Shown: one piece after another, positions 6,097-14,858 of the stretch
Position numbering within the stretch: position 1 is the stretch's first letter
Layout of the letters: each line of letters starts with the position of its first letter
Assembly: GCA_964490245.1 (NCBI GenBank)
Contig: CAZBAF010000005.1
Location: forward strand, 1 to 64,000
Length of the DNA: 64,000 nt
DNA from: CAZBAF01 sp964490245
Lineage (GTDB): Bacteria; Patescibacteriota; Saccharimonadia; Saccharimonadales; JACDBH01
Direction: 5' to 3'
The notes under the pieces: model-generated
Database searches by the model: none
What the model saw: only the letters and a program-made list of their open reading frames with translations
Told to the model about the DNA's origin: nothing
Made by a program: the position numbers and the translations under genes

Positions 6097-6978
6097 ATGT
6101 ATAGTTCAATCACTGCCAACAAGCGCAAGACCGTCATTATTATGGCGTTCTTTGTGGTGCTGATTGGTGGGCTGGGATGGGTGTTTAGTCAGCTGTATGG
6201 CGGCGGGGCGCCCAGCGTGACGATTGGTGTGCTGATCGGTGCACTGATCTACACGCTGATCAGTTACTACAGTGCGTCAAAGATTGCGCTGGCGGTGAAC
6301 GGTGCGCAAGAGATCCAACAAAAGGACAACCCGCGGCTGTACCGGATTGTTGAGAATATTGCCATCACCGAGGGCATGCCTATGCCGAAAGTGTACGTCA
6401 TGCAGGATGCGGCGCCGAATGCATTTGCGACCGGCCGCGACCCCAATCATGCGGCTGTCTGTGCAACAACCGGCCTGCTGAAGATTATGGATGACAGCGA
6501 GCTGCAGGGCGTCATGGCCCACGAGATGGGACATGTGAAGAATTATGATATCCGGGTCAGTATGATTGCCTTTGCTATGGTGGCAGTCATTGGTTTGCTG
6601 GCCGATATTCTGCTGCGCATGACGTTCTTCCGTGACCGCAACAGCAACAACAACCAGATTATGCTGCTGCTGGGTATCGCCGGGGCGATTTTGGCACCGA
6701 TTGCTGCCATGCTGATTCAGCTGGCAATATCGCGGCAGCGTGAATATCTGGCCGATGCCACCGGGGCGCTCAGTACGCGTTACCCAGAGGGGCTGGCCAG
6801 TGCGCTCGAAAAAATCGGCCAGTACGGATCGGCACTCAAAAGTCACCAAAACTCCAGCACAGCCCATTTGTTTTTTGCCAATCCGCTGAAGGGCAAGAGT
6901 ATTGCCGCACTGTTTAGTACCCATCCGCCCATAGAGGAGCGGGTTGCCCGTCTGCGTAGCATGGGGACAAAGGCGTAG
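6097..6978 (+). CDS. htpX: HtpX-like membrane zinc metalloprotease
   Basis: 293 residues, peptidase family M48B. Two N-terminal membrane segments (13-32, 40-60), the zinc motif HEMGH (H142, E143, H146), two more membrane segments (about 155-175, 190-212) and the third ligand region EYLADATGA are all present. The enzyme degrades misfolded membrane proteins at the cytoplasmic face. The ATG at 6097 falls within the degenerate repeats flanking the preceding inserted gene, so its original 5' leader may have been altered. Confidence 0.94.
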   Translation: MYSSITANKRKTVIIMAFFVVLIGGLGWVFSQLYGGGAPSVTIGVLIGALIYTLISYYSASKIALAVNGAQEIQQKDNPRLYRIVENIAITEGMPMPKVYVMQDAAPNAFATGRDPNHAAVCATTGLLKIMDDSELQGVMAHEMGHVKNYDIRVSMIAFAMVAVIGLLADILLRMTFFRDRNSNNNQIMLLLGIAGAILAPIAAMLIQLAISRQREYLADATGALSTRYPEGLASALEKIGQYGSALKSHQNSSTAHLFFANPLKGKSIAALFSTHPPIEERVARLRSMGTKA

Positions 6979-6985
6979 CAATCCG

Positions 6986-7936
6986 ATGCCGGCGGCTGCT
7001 CAAACAAAAAAAACTGGCAAAAAAGCAACCGTAAAGCCGGCTCCTCGGGTGCGGCGGCTTGACCGGCGAGGCAGGAAAAAGGCGGTCAAAACGTCCACGC
7101 ATGTGCGTGGCGGCATGAAGCTGCTGGGCCGTTCGCTGAAGCATCTGTGGCAACACCGGAAGCTGTTTTTTGGTATTTTTTTGATCCATCTGGTGCTGTA
7201 TGTGTTTTTGGTACGGGGCTTGGCGACAGGGTTTCAGTTGGGCGAGACGCAGGAGTATCTGCGCGAGCTGTTCGGTGATGAGCTGGGCACGGCTGAGACA
7301 GGGGTAACGCTGCTGAGCGTGCTTGCCTCTACGGCCGGCAGTGCGGCCAGCGATGCCGGCGGTGTCTATCAGCTGGTGCTGCTGGTGTTGGTGTCGCTGG
7401 CTGTTATCTGGTCGCTCAGGCATAGCTTTGAGCAAAAAGGGCAGGTAAAAGTGCGGGATGCTTTTTACGCAGGGACCGCACCGTTTGTGCCTTTTCTGCT
7501 GGTTGGACTAATTATGATGCTGCAACTGGTGCCGGCCCTTATCACCACCAGTTTGTACGGTATTGTCAGCTCGAACGGTATCGCAGTCGGCGCCATTGAG
7601 CAGATCGGCTGGTTTGTCTTGCTGCTGCTGGGCGTGGGTATATCGTTTTTTTGGCTGAGTTCGTCGCTGTTTGCGCTTTATATTGTGACGCTGCCCAATA
7701 TGACACCGCTGGCGGCACTGCGTTCAGCGCGCAGGCTGGTGCGCTATCGGCGCTGGCTGATTGTCCGGCGTCTGCTGATTTTTCCGCTTATCGTGCTGGT
7801 GTTCTTTTTGCTGGTTTTCTTTCCGCTGGTGCTGGTTGCACCGCTGGCGGCAGAACTTTTGTTTATGGTACTTAGCTTAGGCGGGCTGATTGTGTTTCAT
7901 AGTTATTTTTATGCACTGTACCGGGAGTTGTTGTGA
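6986..7936 (+). CDS. Multi-pass membrane protein of unknown function
   Basis: About 316 residues from the ATG at 6986. The N-terminus is strongly basic and proline/lysine-rich (about residues 5-45), followed by a segment near 60-80 and five or six further hydrophobic segments. The stretch near residue 240, with several arginines between membrane segments (SARRLVRYRRWLIVRRLL), points to the cytoplasmic side. I do not recognise the family. The gene follows htpX with a 7-bp gap and its stop overlaps the ligA start (TGATG), so the three form one operon. Confidence 0.75.
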   Translation: MPAAAQTKKTGKKATVKPAPRVRRLDRRGRKKAVKTSTHVRGGMKLLGRSLKHLWQHRKLFFGIFLIHLVLYVFLVRGLATGFQLGETQEYLRELFGDELGTAETGVTLLSVLASTAGSAASDAGGVYQLVLLVLVSLAVIWSLRHSFEQKGQVKVRDAFYAGTAPFVPFLLVGLIMMLQLVPALITTSLYGIVSSNGIAVGAIEQIGWFVLLLLGVGISFFWLSSSLFALYIVTLPNMTPLAALRSARRLVRYRRWLIVRRLLIFPLIVLVFFLLVFFPLVLVAPLAAELLFMVLSLGGLIVFHSYFYALYRELL

Positions 7937-9954
7937 TGGCTGCCAGTGATCCGGCAAAACGGGCCGAGGAGCTGCGGGCGCTGCTGCGTCAATATGATTA
8001 TGAATATCACGTTTTGGATGCGCCGAGCGTGCCTGATGCAGTGTTTGACTCGCTTAGGGCCGAGCTGAAGGAGATTGAAGCCGCGCACCCCGAGCTTATT
8101 ACCAGCGACAGCCCGACGCAGCGCGTTGCCGGACAGCCGCTTTCGGGCTTTAAAAAGGTTGCCCACAGCAGCCGCATGCTGAGTCTTAATGATGTGTTTA
8201 GCCGGGATGATGTTGAGGCGTGGGTAAAGCGCATGGACAAGCTGCTGCCCGGACGTACCCATGAATTTTGTGCCCAGATAAAAATGGATGGTCTGGCCTG
8301 CGCGCTTGTTTATCAGGACGGTGTGCTTGTGCAGGCGGTGACGCGCGGCGACGGTCTGGTGGGCGAAGATGTGACAGCTAATGTGCGCACCTTGCCGACG
8401 GTGCCGCTGCGCTTGCGTTCGGCGGCGGGGTATGAGCATTTCTTGCGCGGCCGTACAGAGATCCGCGGCGAGATTGTTATGTTGAAAAAAGATTTTGAGG
8501 CGCTCAACAAGCGGCGCGAGGCAGATGGCCAGCCGGTTTTTATGAACCCCCGCAACCTGGCCGCCGGAACCATACGTCAGCTTGACCCGCAACTGGTGGC
8601 AGCGCGGCCGCTGCAGTTTAGGGCTTGGGATATTCTGCGCGATGATCTAAAGGAGGTGCCGACGCTGTCTTTGGGGTTGGAAGCAGTGCAGTCACTTGGC
8701 GTGATTGTAAATCCGCAGAGGGGTGTGTTTACGTCGCTTGACGAGGTGATGGCGTTTGTTGATAAGTGGGAAAGCAAGCGGCATGAGCTGCCGTTTAATA
8801 CTGACGGTCTGGTTATCCGTGTGAATGATCTGGCACTGTACCGCGAGCTGGGCGTGGTGGGTAAAAATCCGCGCGGGGCAGTGGCTTACAAGTATCCGGC
8901 CGAACAGGCAACGACTGTCGTAAAGGATATCGTCATCAGCATCGGGCGAACAGGTGCTGCCACACCGGTAGCGGTATTTGATCCAGTTGTTGTGGCTGGT
9001 ACAACGGTGCAGCATGCCAGCCTGCATAATGCCGACGAGATTAAGCGCAAAGACATCCGCATCGGCGATACGGTTGTAATTTATAAGGCCGGCGATATTA
9101 TTCCGCAGGTCGAATCGGTGGTTAAAGAGCTGCGGCCTGAAGGCGCCAGAACATTTTTAATGGAGAAAGAGCTGCATCGGCAGTATCCCGAACTGGATTT
9201 TGAACGGCCCGAGGGCGAGGCGGTGTATCGTGTGAAAGGGGCGACCGGTCCGCTGCTGCTTAAGCGCGCACTGGCGCATTTTGCCAGCAAGAGCGCGCTT
9301 GATATTGACACTTTAGGCGAAAAAAACGTCGAAGCACTGGTTGACAGCGGTTTGGTAAAAGACCTGGCCGATATATACACGCTCACCAAAGCGCAGCTTA
9401 TGGCACTGGACCGGTTTGCGGAAGTGTCGGCTACAAAGCTGGTGCAGGCCATTGCCGCCAAGACACGGCCGCCGCTGGCGCGTTTTATTTATGCACTGGG
9501 CATCCGGCACGTCGGGTCGCAAACGGCGGTTGATCTGGCTAATCATTTTAAAAACCTTGATAATCTTGGCCAGGCTACCTACGAAGAGCTCAAGCGGGTA
9601 AACGGAATTGGCGAAATTGTCGCAGATTCTATCCTGGGCTGGTTTGTTGATGACGATAATCAGGCGCTGCTTGCCAAGTTCCGCCGTCTGGGAGTCTGGC
9701 CGGAAGAGGTCAAGCAGACCGGCGGGCCGTTAAGCGGCAAGAGTTTTGTTATTACCGGTACGCTTGAATCGATGGGCCGCGAGGCGGCAGCCGAAAAGAT
9801 CCGGGCACTGGGCGGTACTTTTCAGTCCAGCGTTGCAAAGGGCACAACCTATCTGGTGATGGGTGCCAAAGCCGGCCAGAGCAAAGCCGATAAAGCCCGC
9901 AAACTAGGCACCGAAGTCATTGACGAACAGAAACTGCTCGAACTGCTATCCTAA
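7936..9954 (+). CDS. ligA: NAD-dependent DNA ligase lacking the zinc-finger cysteines
   Basis: About 672 residues. Order: Ia domain (YDYEYHVLDAP, residues 20-30), adenylation domain with the nucleophile K116 in KMDG, the RGEI and nicking-end motifs, OB fold (about 310-390), HhH domain (GEKNVEALVDSGLV onward, 430-580) and a C-terminal BRCT domain (about 595-672). The enzyme seals nicks in replication and repair using NAD. The segment that normally holds four zinc-binding cysteines between OB fold and HhH domain (about 395-430) contains none; the whole protein has only two cysteines. The ATG at 7936 overlaps the preceding stop; a GTG lies 3 nt earlier. Confidence 0.95.
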   Translation: MAASDPAKRAEELRALLRQYDYEYHVLDAPSVPDAVFDSLRAELKEIEAAHPELITSDSPTQRVAGQPLSGFKKVAHSSRMLSLNDVFSRDDVEAWVKRMDKLLPGRTHEFCAQIKMDGLACALVYQDGVLVQAVTRGDGLVGEDVTANVRTLPTVPLRLRSAAGYEHFLRGRTEIRGEIVMLKKDFEALNKRREADGQPVFMNPRNLAAGTIRQLDPQLVAARPLQFRAWDILRDDLKEVPTLSLGLEAVQSLGVIVNPQRGVFTSLDEVMAFVDKWESKRHELPFNTDGLVIRVNDLALYRELGVVGKNPRGAVAYKYPAEQATTVVKDIVISIGRTGAATPVAVFDPVVVAGTTVQHASLHNADEIKRKDIRIGDTVVIYKAGDIIPQVESVVKELRPEGARTFLMEKELHRQYPELDFERPEGEAVYRVKGATGPLLLKRALAHFASKSALDIDTLGEKNVEALVDSGLVKDLADIYTLTKAQLMALDRFAEVSATKLVQAIAAKTRPPLARFIYALGIRHVGSQTAVDLANHFKNLDNLGQATYEELKRVNGIGEIVADSILGWFVDDDNQALLAKFRRLGVWPEEVKQTGGPLSGKSFVITGTLESMGREAAAEKIRALGGTFQSSVAKGTTYLVMGAKAGQSKADKARKLGTEVIDEQKLLELLS

Positions 9955-10012
9955 AGTCATTGTTTTGCGCTACAATAAGGGTAAACGAGAGGGAGACTGA
10001 CAAGAGACTGCG

Positions 10013-10591
10013 ATGATTGACCTGATTAATCCTGTGGCTAAAGAGGCACTTAGCCAAAGCCTCGATAAATATTTCATGAAGTGGGACGAATATGTCGCGC
10101 GCATGGGATTGTATGGTATTGCCGAAAAGATGCGGCCGGTGGCCGTTGGTTGGAAGGTCGGCAGCCGGGCCGAGTACCGCCGGGTGATGAGCGTGCTGGA
10201 CAACTATGCGCTGCAGATCCACAGCGTAACGGTCGGCAAGCGCAAGATTGCTACGGTGGTTTTAAACGAGCCGCTGGCGCGCGGTATTACCGTGATAAAG
10301 GTGATCGAGCGGCGCGAGGGCTCGCGTGATGTGGTGGGGCTGGATCATGTAGATTTTTATCTGCCGATGATTGAGGGTATCGCCGAAATGCTGGAGCGCG
10401 GTGAGGCCAATTGGCGCCGCCAGGGCAGCGGCGAGTACAAGCGCCTGAGCGTGCGTTTTGGGCCCGAATCACTTTACGAGGCCAAAATTATAGATCACAC
10501 AGTGCTCAATATTGCCGCTGACGAGCTTAACTACGCCAGCCAGAAAATTCTTAACCCCTCATCAAAACTCAAAAAACCGCACCTGGATTAG
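10013..10591 (+). CDS. YecM-like (VOC-fold) protein
   Basis: 192 residues. The order of conserved patches (GWKVGSRAEYRRVM, KIATVVLNEPL, GLDHVDFYLP, LSVRFGPESLYEAKIIDHTVLNI) resembles the Escherichia coli YecM family, a metal-site-containing vicinal-oxygen-chelate fold of unknown substrate. H111 in LDHVDFY and the acidic residues near the C-terminus are candidate ligands. It has its own leader with a GAGAGGGAGA ribosome-binding site and a TACAAT -10 about 40 nt upstream. The assignment rests on pattern similarity alone. Confidence 0.6.
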   Translation: MIDLINPVAKEALSQSLDKYFMKWDEYVARMGLYGIAEKMRPVAVGWKVGSRAEYRRVMSVLDNYALQIHSVTVGKRKIATVVLNEPLARGITVIKVIERREGSRDVVGLDHVDFYLPMIEGIAEMLERGEANWRRQGSGEYKRLSVRFGPESLYEAKIIDHTVLNIAADELNYASQKILNPSSKLKKPHLD

Positions 10592-10593
10592 GG

Positions 10594-10622
10594 TTTAAAT
10601 CTATCGCTGTATCTGTTATAAT
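10594..10622 (+). promoter_or_regulatory. Promoter of tRNA-Ala
   Basis: -35 TTTAAA (10594-10599), 17-bp spacer, perfect -10 TATAAT (10617-10622), 27 nt before the tRNA. Confidence 0.75.
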
Positions 10623-10649
10623 TTGCTCCGAGAATTGAAGCTAGTTGAT

Positions 10650-10726
10650 GGGGCTGTAGCTCAGTTGGCTAGAGCGCTTGTATGGCATACAAGAGGTCTG
10701 GGGTTCGAGTCCCCATAGCTCCACCA
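10650..10726 (+). tRNA. tRNA-Ala (GGC)
   Basis: Acceptor GGGGCTG/TAGCTCC with the G3-U70 wobble pair that marks alanine tRNAs, anticodon loop ATGGCAT (GGC), T stem TGGGG/CCCCA, encoded CCA (10724-10726). Unlike the other four tRNAs of the window it is not nested in a broken copy of itself and has no E5 or E3 element nearby, a useful internal control. Confidence 0.97.
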
Positions 10727-10776
10727 AGTAGTTTCAAACCGGGTTTGCTGCCACTGCAGTGGTATACTTAACGGTA

Positions 10777-12054
10777 ATGAAGAATTTCTTAAAAGGTCTC
10801 GTTGTTGCCGTTCTGGGGTGGCAAGTCAGGCGTTTGCGCAAAAAACATCCCATCAAGGTGGTTGGCGTGGTGGGCAGTATCGGCAAAACCAGTACCAAGC
10901 TGGCAATTGCCCAGACTTTGGGCAAAACCTTGCGGGTGCGGTATCAGGAGGGGAATTATAACGATATTGTCACGGTGCCGCTGATCTTTTTTGGCCAGGA
11001 GGCACCGAGTCTGTTCAATCCATTAGCGTGGCTGAAGGTATTTATCAGTAACCAAAAGCAAATCCGGTCGTATCCGTACGACGTGGTGGTGGTAGAGCTT
11101 GGAACAGACGGGCCGGGGCAGATTGCGGCTTTTGGCAAATATCTGCAGCTGGACATTGCCGTCGTAACCGCAGTCACCCCCGAACATATGGAGTTTTTCG
11201 CTGACTTGCAGGCGGTAGCGGACGAGGAGCTGTCTGTAGCGGCGTATAGCAACCGTGTAATATACAACGCCGATCTGGTCGCCGAAAATTTCCGTACTGC
11301 ACTGCCCGAGGGTTCTTTGTCGTACAGCCTCAATACAGCCGGCAGTGATTTTTACCTGGCTAATACGTTTCATTCAGCCGCAGGGTATGAGGGCGATATA
11401 AAGCATGGCGGCGAAATCTATCTGCATGTCAGCCACGAGGTGGTGTCAAAAGTTCAGTTGTATTCGTTGCTGGCGGCGGTGGTGGTCGGCAAGGAGCTGG
11501 GGCTTAAGAACGTGCAGATTGCCGCCGGACTGGCTGCAATCCGGCCGGTCAGCGGACGGTTTAGGCGTTTGCGCGGTATTAACGGCAGTATGATTATCGA
11601 TGATACCTATAACTCCAGTCCTGAGGCGGTCAAAGCCGGTCTGACAACATTATACGAGCTGGATACGCCGCAGCGTATTGCGATCTTAGGCAGCATGAAC
11701 GAGCTGGGGGCGCTCTCGCCTGCTGCCCATAAAGAGGTCGGCGAATTTTGTGATCCTGACAAGCTGGCCCTGGTTGCAACCATCGGTACGGAGGCCAACA
11801 CTTATCTGGCACCTGCGGCCGAAGCCAAAGGCTGCAGCGTTAAGAAGTTTGATGATCCGCATGCGGCTGGCGAATACATACAAAGCAAGGTAGAGGCAGG
11901 GGCGGTGATTTTTGCAAAAGGGTCGCAAAATGGCGTATTCGCTGAAGAGGCAGTCAAAAAACTGCTGGCCGATCCTGAAGACGCCGGCAAGCTCGTCCGC
12001 CAATCGGACTATTGGCTGGCACAGAAAGCGAAACAATTTAAACGGAAGGTGTAA
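10777..12054 (+). CDS. murF: MurF-like Mur ligase
   Basis: 425 residues of the Mur ligase superfamily, which adds amino acids or dipeptides to UDP-MurNAc precursors using ATP. An N-terminal hydrophobic patch precedes the P-loop (VVGSIGKTSTK, about residues 31-41). The central ATPase domain has the VELGTDGPGQI and TPEHMEFF motifs, and the C-terminal domain has IDDTYNSSPEA, the MurF-type signature. The UDP-sugar-binding N-terminal domain of classical MurF is missing or reduced. A TATACT -10 ends 8 nt before the ATG, so the message is probably leaderless. Neighbouring Ddl would supply D-Ala-D-Ala, the MurF substrate. Confidence 0.8.
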   Translation: MKNFLKGLVVAVLGWQVRRLRKKHPIKVVGVVGSIGKTSTKLAIAQTLGKTLRVRYQEGNYNDIVTVPLIFFGQEAPSLFNPLAWLKVFISNQKQIRSYPYDVVVVELGTDGPGQIAAFGKYLQLDIAVVTAVTPEHMEFFADLQAVADEELSVAAYSNRVIYNADLVAENFRTALPEGSLSYSLNTAGSDFYLANTFHSAAGYEGDIKHGGEIYLHVSHEVVSKVQLYSLLAAVVVGKELGLKNVQIAAGLAAIRPVSGRFRRLRGINGSMIIDDTYNSSPEAVKAGLTTLYELDTPQRIAILGSMNELGALSPAAHKEVGEFCDPDKLALVATIGTEANTYLAPAAEAKGCSVKKFDDPHAAGEYIQSKVEAGAVIFAKGSQNGVFAEEAVKKLLADPEDAGKLVRQSDYWLAQKAKQFKRKV

Positions 12055-12055
12055 T

Positions 12056-12976
12056 ATGGCAAAGATATACGAGAAGGTATTCTTTGGTGACAGGTTGATC
12101 GGGCTAGATAACGCACAGCTTAGTGTGGCCAGTTCGGCGGTTTTGTATGGACTGAGTGTTTATACGGTCTTTCCGCTTTCTATAACAGATGAGGGTGGTT
12201 TTGTAGCATTCCGGCTGGAGGATCACTTTAGGCGGCTGACTGATTCGGCAAAAATCATTGGCATTGATGACTTTGAGAAAAACTGGGATCTTACTAAGTT
12301 TACAGACGCTATCAAAAGGCTGGTGCTGGCAAACAAGCCGGAGGAGTCGGTTTTTGTGCGGGCAACGGTGCACGTTGATGATTTGGTGCCGGGGACCCGG
12401 TCGCGTGGCCTGCACACTTCGCTAAGTATTTTTTTGTATGAAGCGACACCGATTTTGCCTAAAAATGGCGCACGGCTTAAGACCAGTGTGTGGCGGCGTA
12501 TTCCGGACTACGCTATTCCGTCGCGCGCAAAAGTGAACGGGGCGTATGTGAACTCTGTGCTGGCTAAGCAGGATGCTATCGACAGCGGTTATGATGACTG
12601 TATTTTTCTTGACGCGCACGGTCATGTTTGCGAACTCAGTGCGGCCAATATTTTTCTGGTGCGCGGCGGCGAGTTGATTACCCCTGATGCGACCAATGAC
12701 CTGCTCGAGGGCATTACGCGGCGGACCGTTATTCAGCTGGCTAAAGATGCAGGCATACCGGTAGTCGAACGTTCAGTTGATTTGACCGAGCTATACATAG
12801 CCGATGAGGTATTTGCCTGCGGTACATCGGCATATCTGACGCCGATTACCGAGATTGATGCGCGCCATATCGGAAAAAACGGCCGCCCCGTTACCCAGAG
12901 GTTGCAGGCGCTTTATCAGGAAGTCCTGCAGGGCAGCAACGATCACTATGCCCGCTGGTCAACCCGCGTGTCCTGA
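12056..12976 (+). CDS. Class IV PLP-dependent aminotransferase
   Basis: 306 residues, fold-type IV aminotransferase (IlvE/D-amino-acid transaminase group). The PLP lysine lies in SRAKVNGAYVNSVLAKQDA, the phosphate-binding ELSAANIF motif follows, and the C-terminal GTSAYLTPITEID stretch completes the fold. Annotated relatives are branched-chain aminotransferases, but the position between a MurF-like ligase and Ddl would also suit production of D-Ala or D-Glu for peptidoglycan. Substrate cannot be settled from sequence. It starts 1 nt after the murF stop (shared operon), and its last 31 bp overlap the 3' end of the convergent ddl. Confidence 0.85.
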   Translation: MAKIYEKVFFGDRLIGLDNAQLSVASSAVLYGLSVYTVFPLSITDEGGFVAFRLEDHFRRLTDSAKIIGIDDFEKNWDLTKFTDAIKRLVLANKPEESVFVRATVHVDDLVPGTRSRGLHTSLSIFLYEATPILPKNGARLKTSVWRRIPDYAIPSRAKVNGAYVNSVLAKQDAIDSGYDDCIFLDAHGHVCELSAANIFLVRGGELITPDATNDLLEGITRRTVIQLAKDAGIPVVERSVDLTELYIADEVFACGTSAYLTPITEIDARHIGKNGRPVTQRLQALYQEVLQGSNDHYARWSTRVS

Positions 12977-13887
12977 AGAGCAAAGCCGAGCAGGCCGTCT
13001 ATCAGTTGCTCCATAGAGTAGCCTGCCTGTTTGGCCATGAGCGGAAGCAGGCTTGCATCTGTCAGGCCAGGTATGGTGTTTGTCTCTAGCACGTGCAGAT
13101 CTTCGTTTTTATCGACAATCATGTCAGTGCGCGACATATGTCTGCAGCCGGTCAGGTTATGTATCTGTAATGCGACGTCCTGGGCCTTTCTCTGCACTTT
13201 TTCGCTGATATTACGGGGCGGGCATAGTTCGCGGGTGGAGCCGTTGTATTTGTTTTCGTAATCAAACTCCTTGCCATCGGGCGGTATGATTTCGACGACG
13301 GGCAAAGCGATGTCGCCGAGGATACCGACAGTTATTTCGGCTCCTTCGATAAGCGGTTCAAGCAACATGCCCGCAGGATATTGCTCCAGTAAGCTCATGG
13401 CGGCCTCTCTGTCGTTGTCGGTGGCGTTCCGGGCGATTAGGGTGTCAAGACTGCTGCCGCCCCGATTTGGTTTAAGTACGAACGGTTCTTTAAACTCAGG
13501 ATGCATAATCTCGTCAGAAAAATCGTCAAAGACCTCGTGCACAATTGCGCCCCTACTGGCGGGCAGTCCGTTTGCAAGCAGAAGCTGTTTATAATTCCAT
13601 TTGTTCCAGCACAGCCTGGAAGCTGCACTGCCGCTGCCCACAAAAGGAATGCCTAGATCTTCGAGCTGGTGTTGCAGAGTACCATCCTCACCGCCCTCTC
13701 CGTGCAGGGCAAGAAACACTGCGTCAATACCATTTATATATGGTTGGAGGCTGAAGGCTTTATCTGGCGGATCGACTTCTGCGACTGTATGGCCCAGTTG
13801 TTCGAGGGCTCTATGAACCGCCTTACCGGAGCGAATGGAGATTTCGCGCTCGTTAGAATAACCACCGGCGACTAAAAGAATACGCAT
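12946..13887 (-). CDS. ddl: D-alanine--D-alanine ligase
   Basis: 313 residues, ATP-grasp enzyme joining two D-alanines for the peptidoglycan stem. Seen: N-terminal GGYSNEREISIRSG, HGEGGEDG (about residues 61-68), PFVLKPNRGGSS in the ATP-grasp fold, the RTDM motif and the C-terminal ETNTIPGLT loop. A TATACT -10 ends 6 nt before the ATG on the minus strand, again a leaderless arrangement. Convergent overlap of 31 bp with the aminotransferase. Confidence 0.95.
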   Translation of the reverse strand: MRILLVAGGYSNEREISIRSGKAVHRALEQLGHTVAEVDPPDKAFSLQPYINGIDAVFLALHGEGGEDGTLQHQLEDLGIPFVGSGSAASRLCWNKWNYKQLLLANGLPASRGAIVHEVFDDFSDEIMHPEFKEPFVLKPNRGGSSLDTLIARNATDNDREAAMSLLEQYPAGMLLEPLIEGAEITVGILGDIALPVVEIIPPDGKEFDYENKYNGSTRELCPPRNISEKVQRKAQDVALQIHNLTGCRHMSRTDMIVDKNEDLHVLETNTIPGLTDASLLPLMAKQAGYSMEQLIDGLLGFALQDTRVDQRA

Positions 13888-14013
13888 AGGACAAGTATAT
13901 CAGGAGCCTTGCTGCTTTTGCTGCAGCCGTACGGTCGAGGCAGGTTCAGGCAGGTGCAGTATTTAGCTTTTATGTCAGGGCGGTATATAATCTCATGCAA
14001 ACCAGGAGGCAAG

Positions 14014-14667
14014 ATGGCTGCATATAATACTGATTTAAGCAAAGACCCGCAACTGGCTGAGGCGTACAGGCCGGGTTGTCATGATATCGATTTGGGCGGC
14101 GTAGTGACGATTCATCGTGCAGATCCCGAACTCTCCGCAATAGCTTATATCCTGGCCGGGAATAAAGATCAGTGGCTAAAACGTAAGGATTTCTTTGAAC
14201 GCGATTATGTATCTTTGGTTGGTCAAGGGAGCGATAATGAGATTGTTGATCGGCTGAAGGTTCGTTTCGGGATCGGCGCAGGTAAGCTGATCGAGCTGAG
14301 CGGGGGCATAGTCGAGTCGTCCGGTCAGCGCGCAAATAAGAAATATCTGCTACCGGGTGCCGTAGAGGTGACGCTTGTGCCTAACGACGTAGCCGGCTGG
14401 ACAAGTGCCACGGTTCATATGCCCGAAAAGGTGCAAGAGCCGCCGCAGCAGGAAGCGCCAGACGTCGGTTTGCGATTACGGGTCAGAAACTTTGTCATTC
14501 GGGGAGAGGGAGGATTGGACGAACTTGCAGAGAGTATTCGCAATGGCGAAGGTGCAGAAGGTATTGCGCGATCAGGACTTCGGGAGGCTTTATGGGAGGA
14601 CGGATACAGTCATAGCCCCTCAGCATTGGAGAGGTTTCAGGCAGTCGCTGCAATACTAAAGGGCTAG
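14014..14667 (+). CDS. Hypothetical protein
   Basis: 217 residues, soluble, no signal peptide or membrane segment. An AGGAGG ribosome-binding site sits 5 nt before the ATG at 14014 and a TATAAT -10 at 13986-13991. The first ~130 residues look like a folded alpha/beta domain (YILAGNKDQWLKRKDFF, VRFGIGAGKLIELSGG); a Pro/Glu linker near 140-150 leads into a helical C-terminal part. No family recognised. Confidence 0.65.
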   Translation: MAAYNTDLSKDPQLAEAYRPGCHDIDLGGVVTIHRADPELSAIAYILAGNKDQWLKRKDFFERDYVSLVGQGSDNEIVDRLKVRFGIGAGKLIELSGGIVESSGQRANKKYLLPGAVEVTLVPNDVAGWTSATVHMPEKVQEPPQQEAPDVGLRLRVRNFVIRGEGGLDELAESIRNGEGAEGIARSGLREALWEDGYSHSPSALERFQAVAAILKG

Positions 14668-14736
14668 ATGGTGCGGCAGCAGCTTTAGGAGCAGGCCGGT
14701 CAGGGGTGCCGGTGTTTATGGGCTCGACGGATGTGC

Positions 14737-14793
14737 TATAATAATCTTATGATTTTGCAAAAAGTGTGCAGTTTGCGTCTTCTCGCCCGTTAG
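14737..14793 (+). promoter_or_regulatory. leuS promoter and possible leucine-rich leader peptide
   Basis: TATAAT (14737-14742, preceded by TGC) should start RNA at about 14749, which is itself the A of an ATG. From there a 14-codon frame runs to TAG (14791-14793) and encodes four leucines out of 14 residues, the last two adjacent (SLRLL). A GCCC/GGGC hairpin overlaps its end and leuS starts 65 nt later. This looks like a leaderless attenuation-type leader peptide sensing Leu-tRNA, but no clear alternative terminator can be drawn. Confidence 0.4.
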
Positions 14794-14858
14794 GGCAGTT
14801 ATTCTCTTTCTTTATACTTAGCGCTACACTTAACTAAAGTTTATATAAGGGTTTTTGC

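Noticed and set aside
14749..14858. T-box leader before leuS
   Set aside because: No T-box core or antiterminator bulge sequence could be found.
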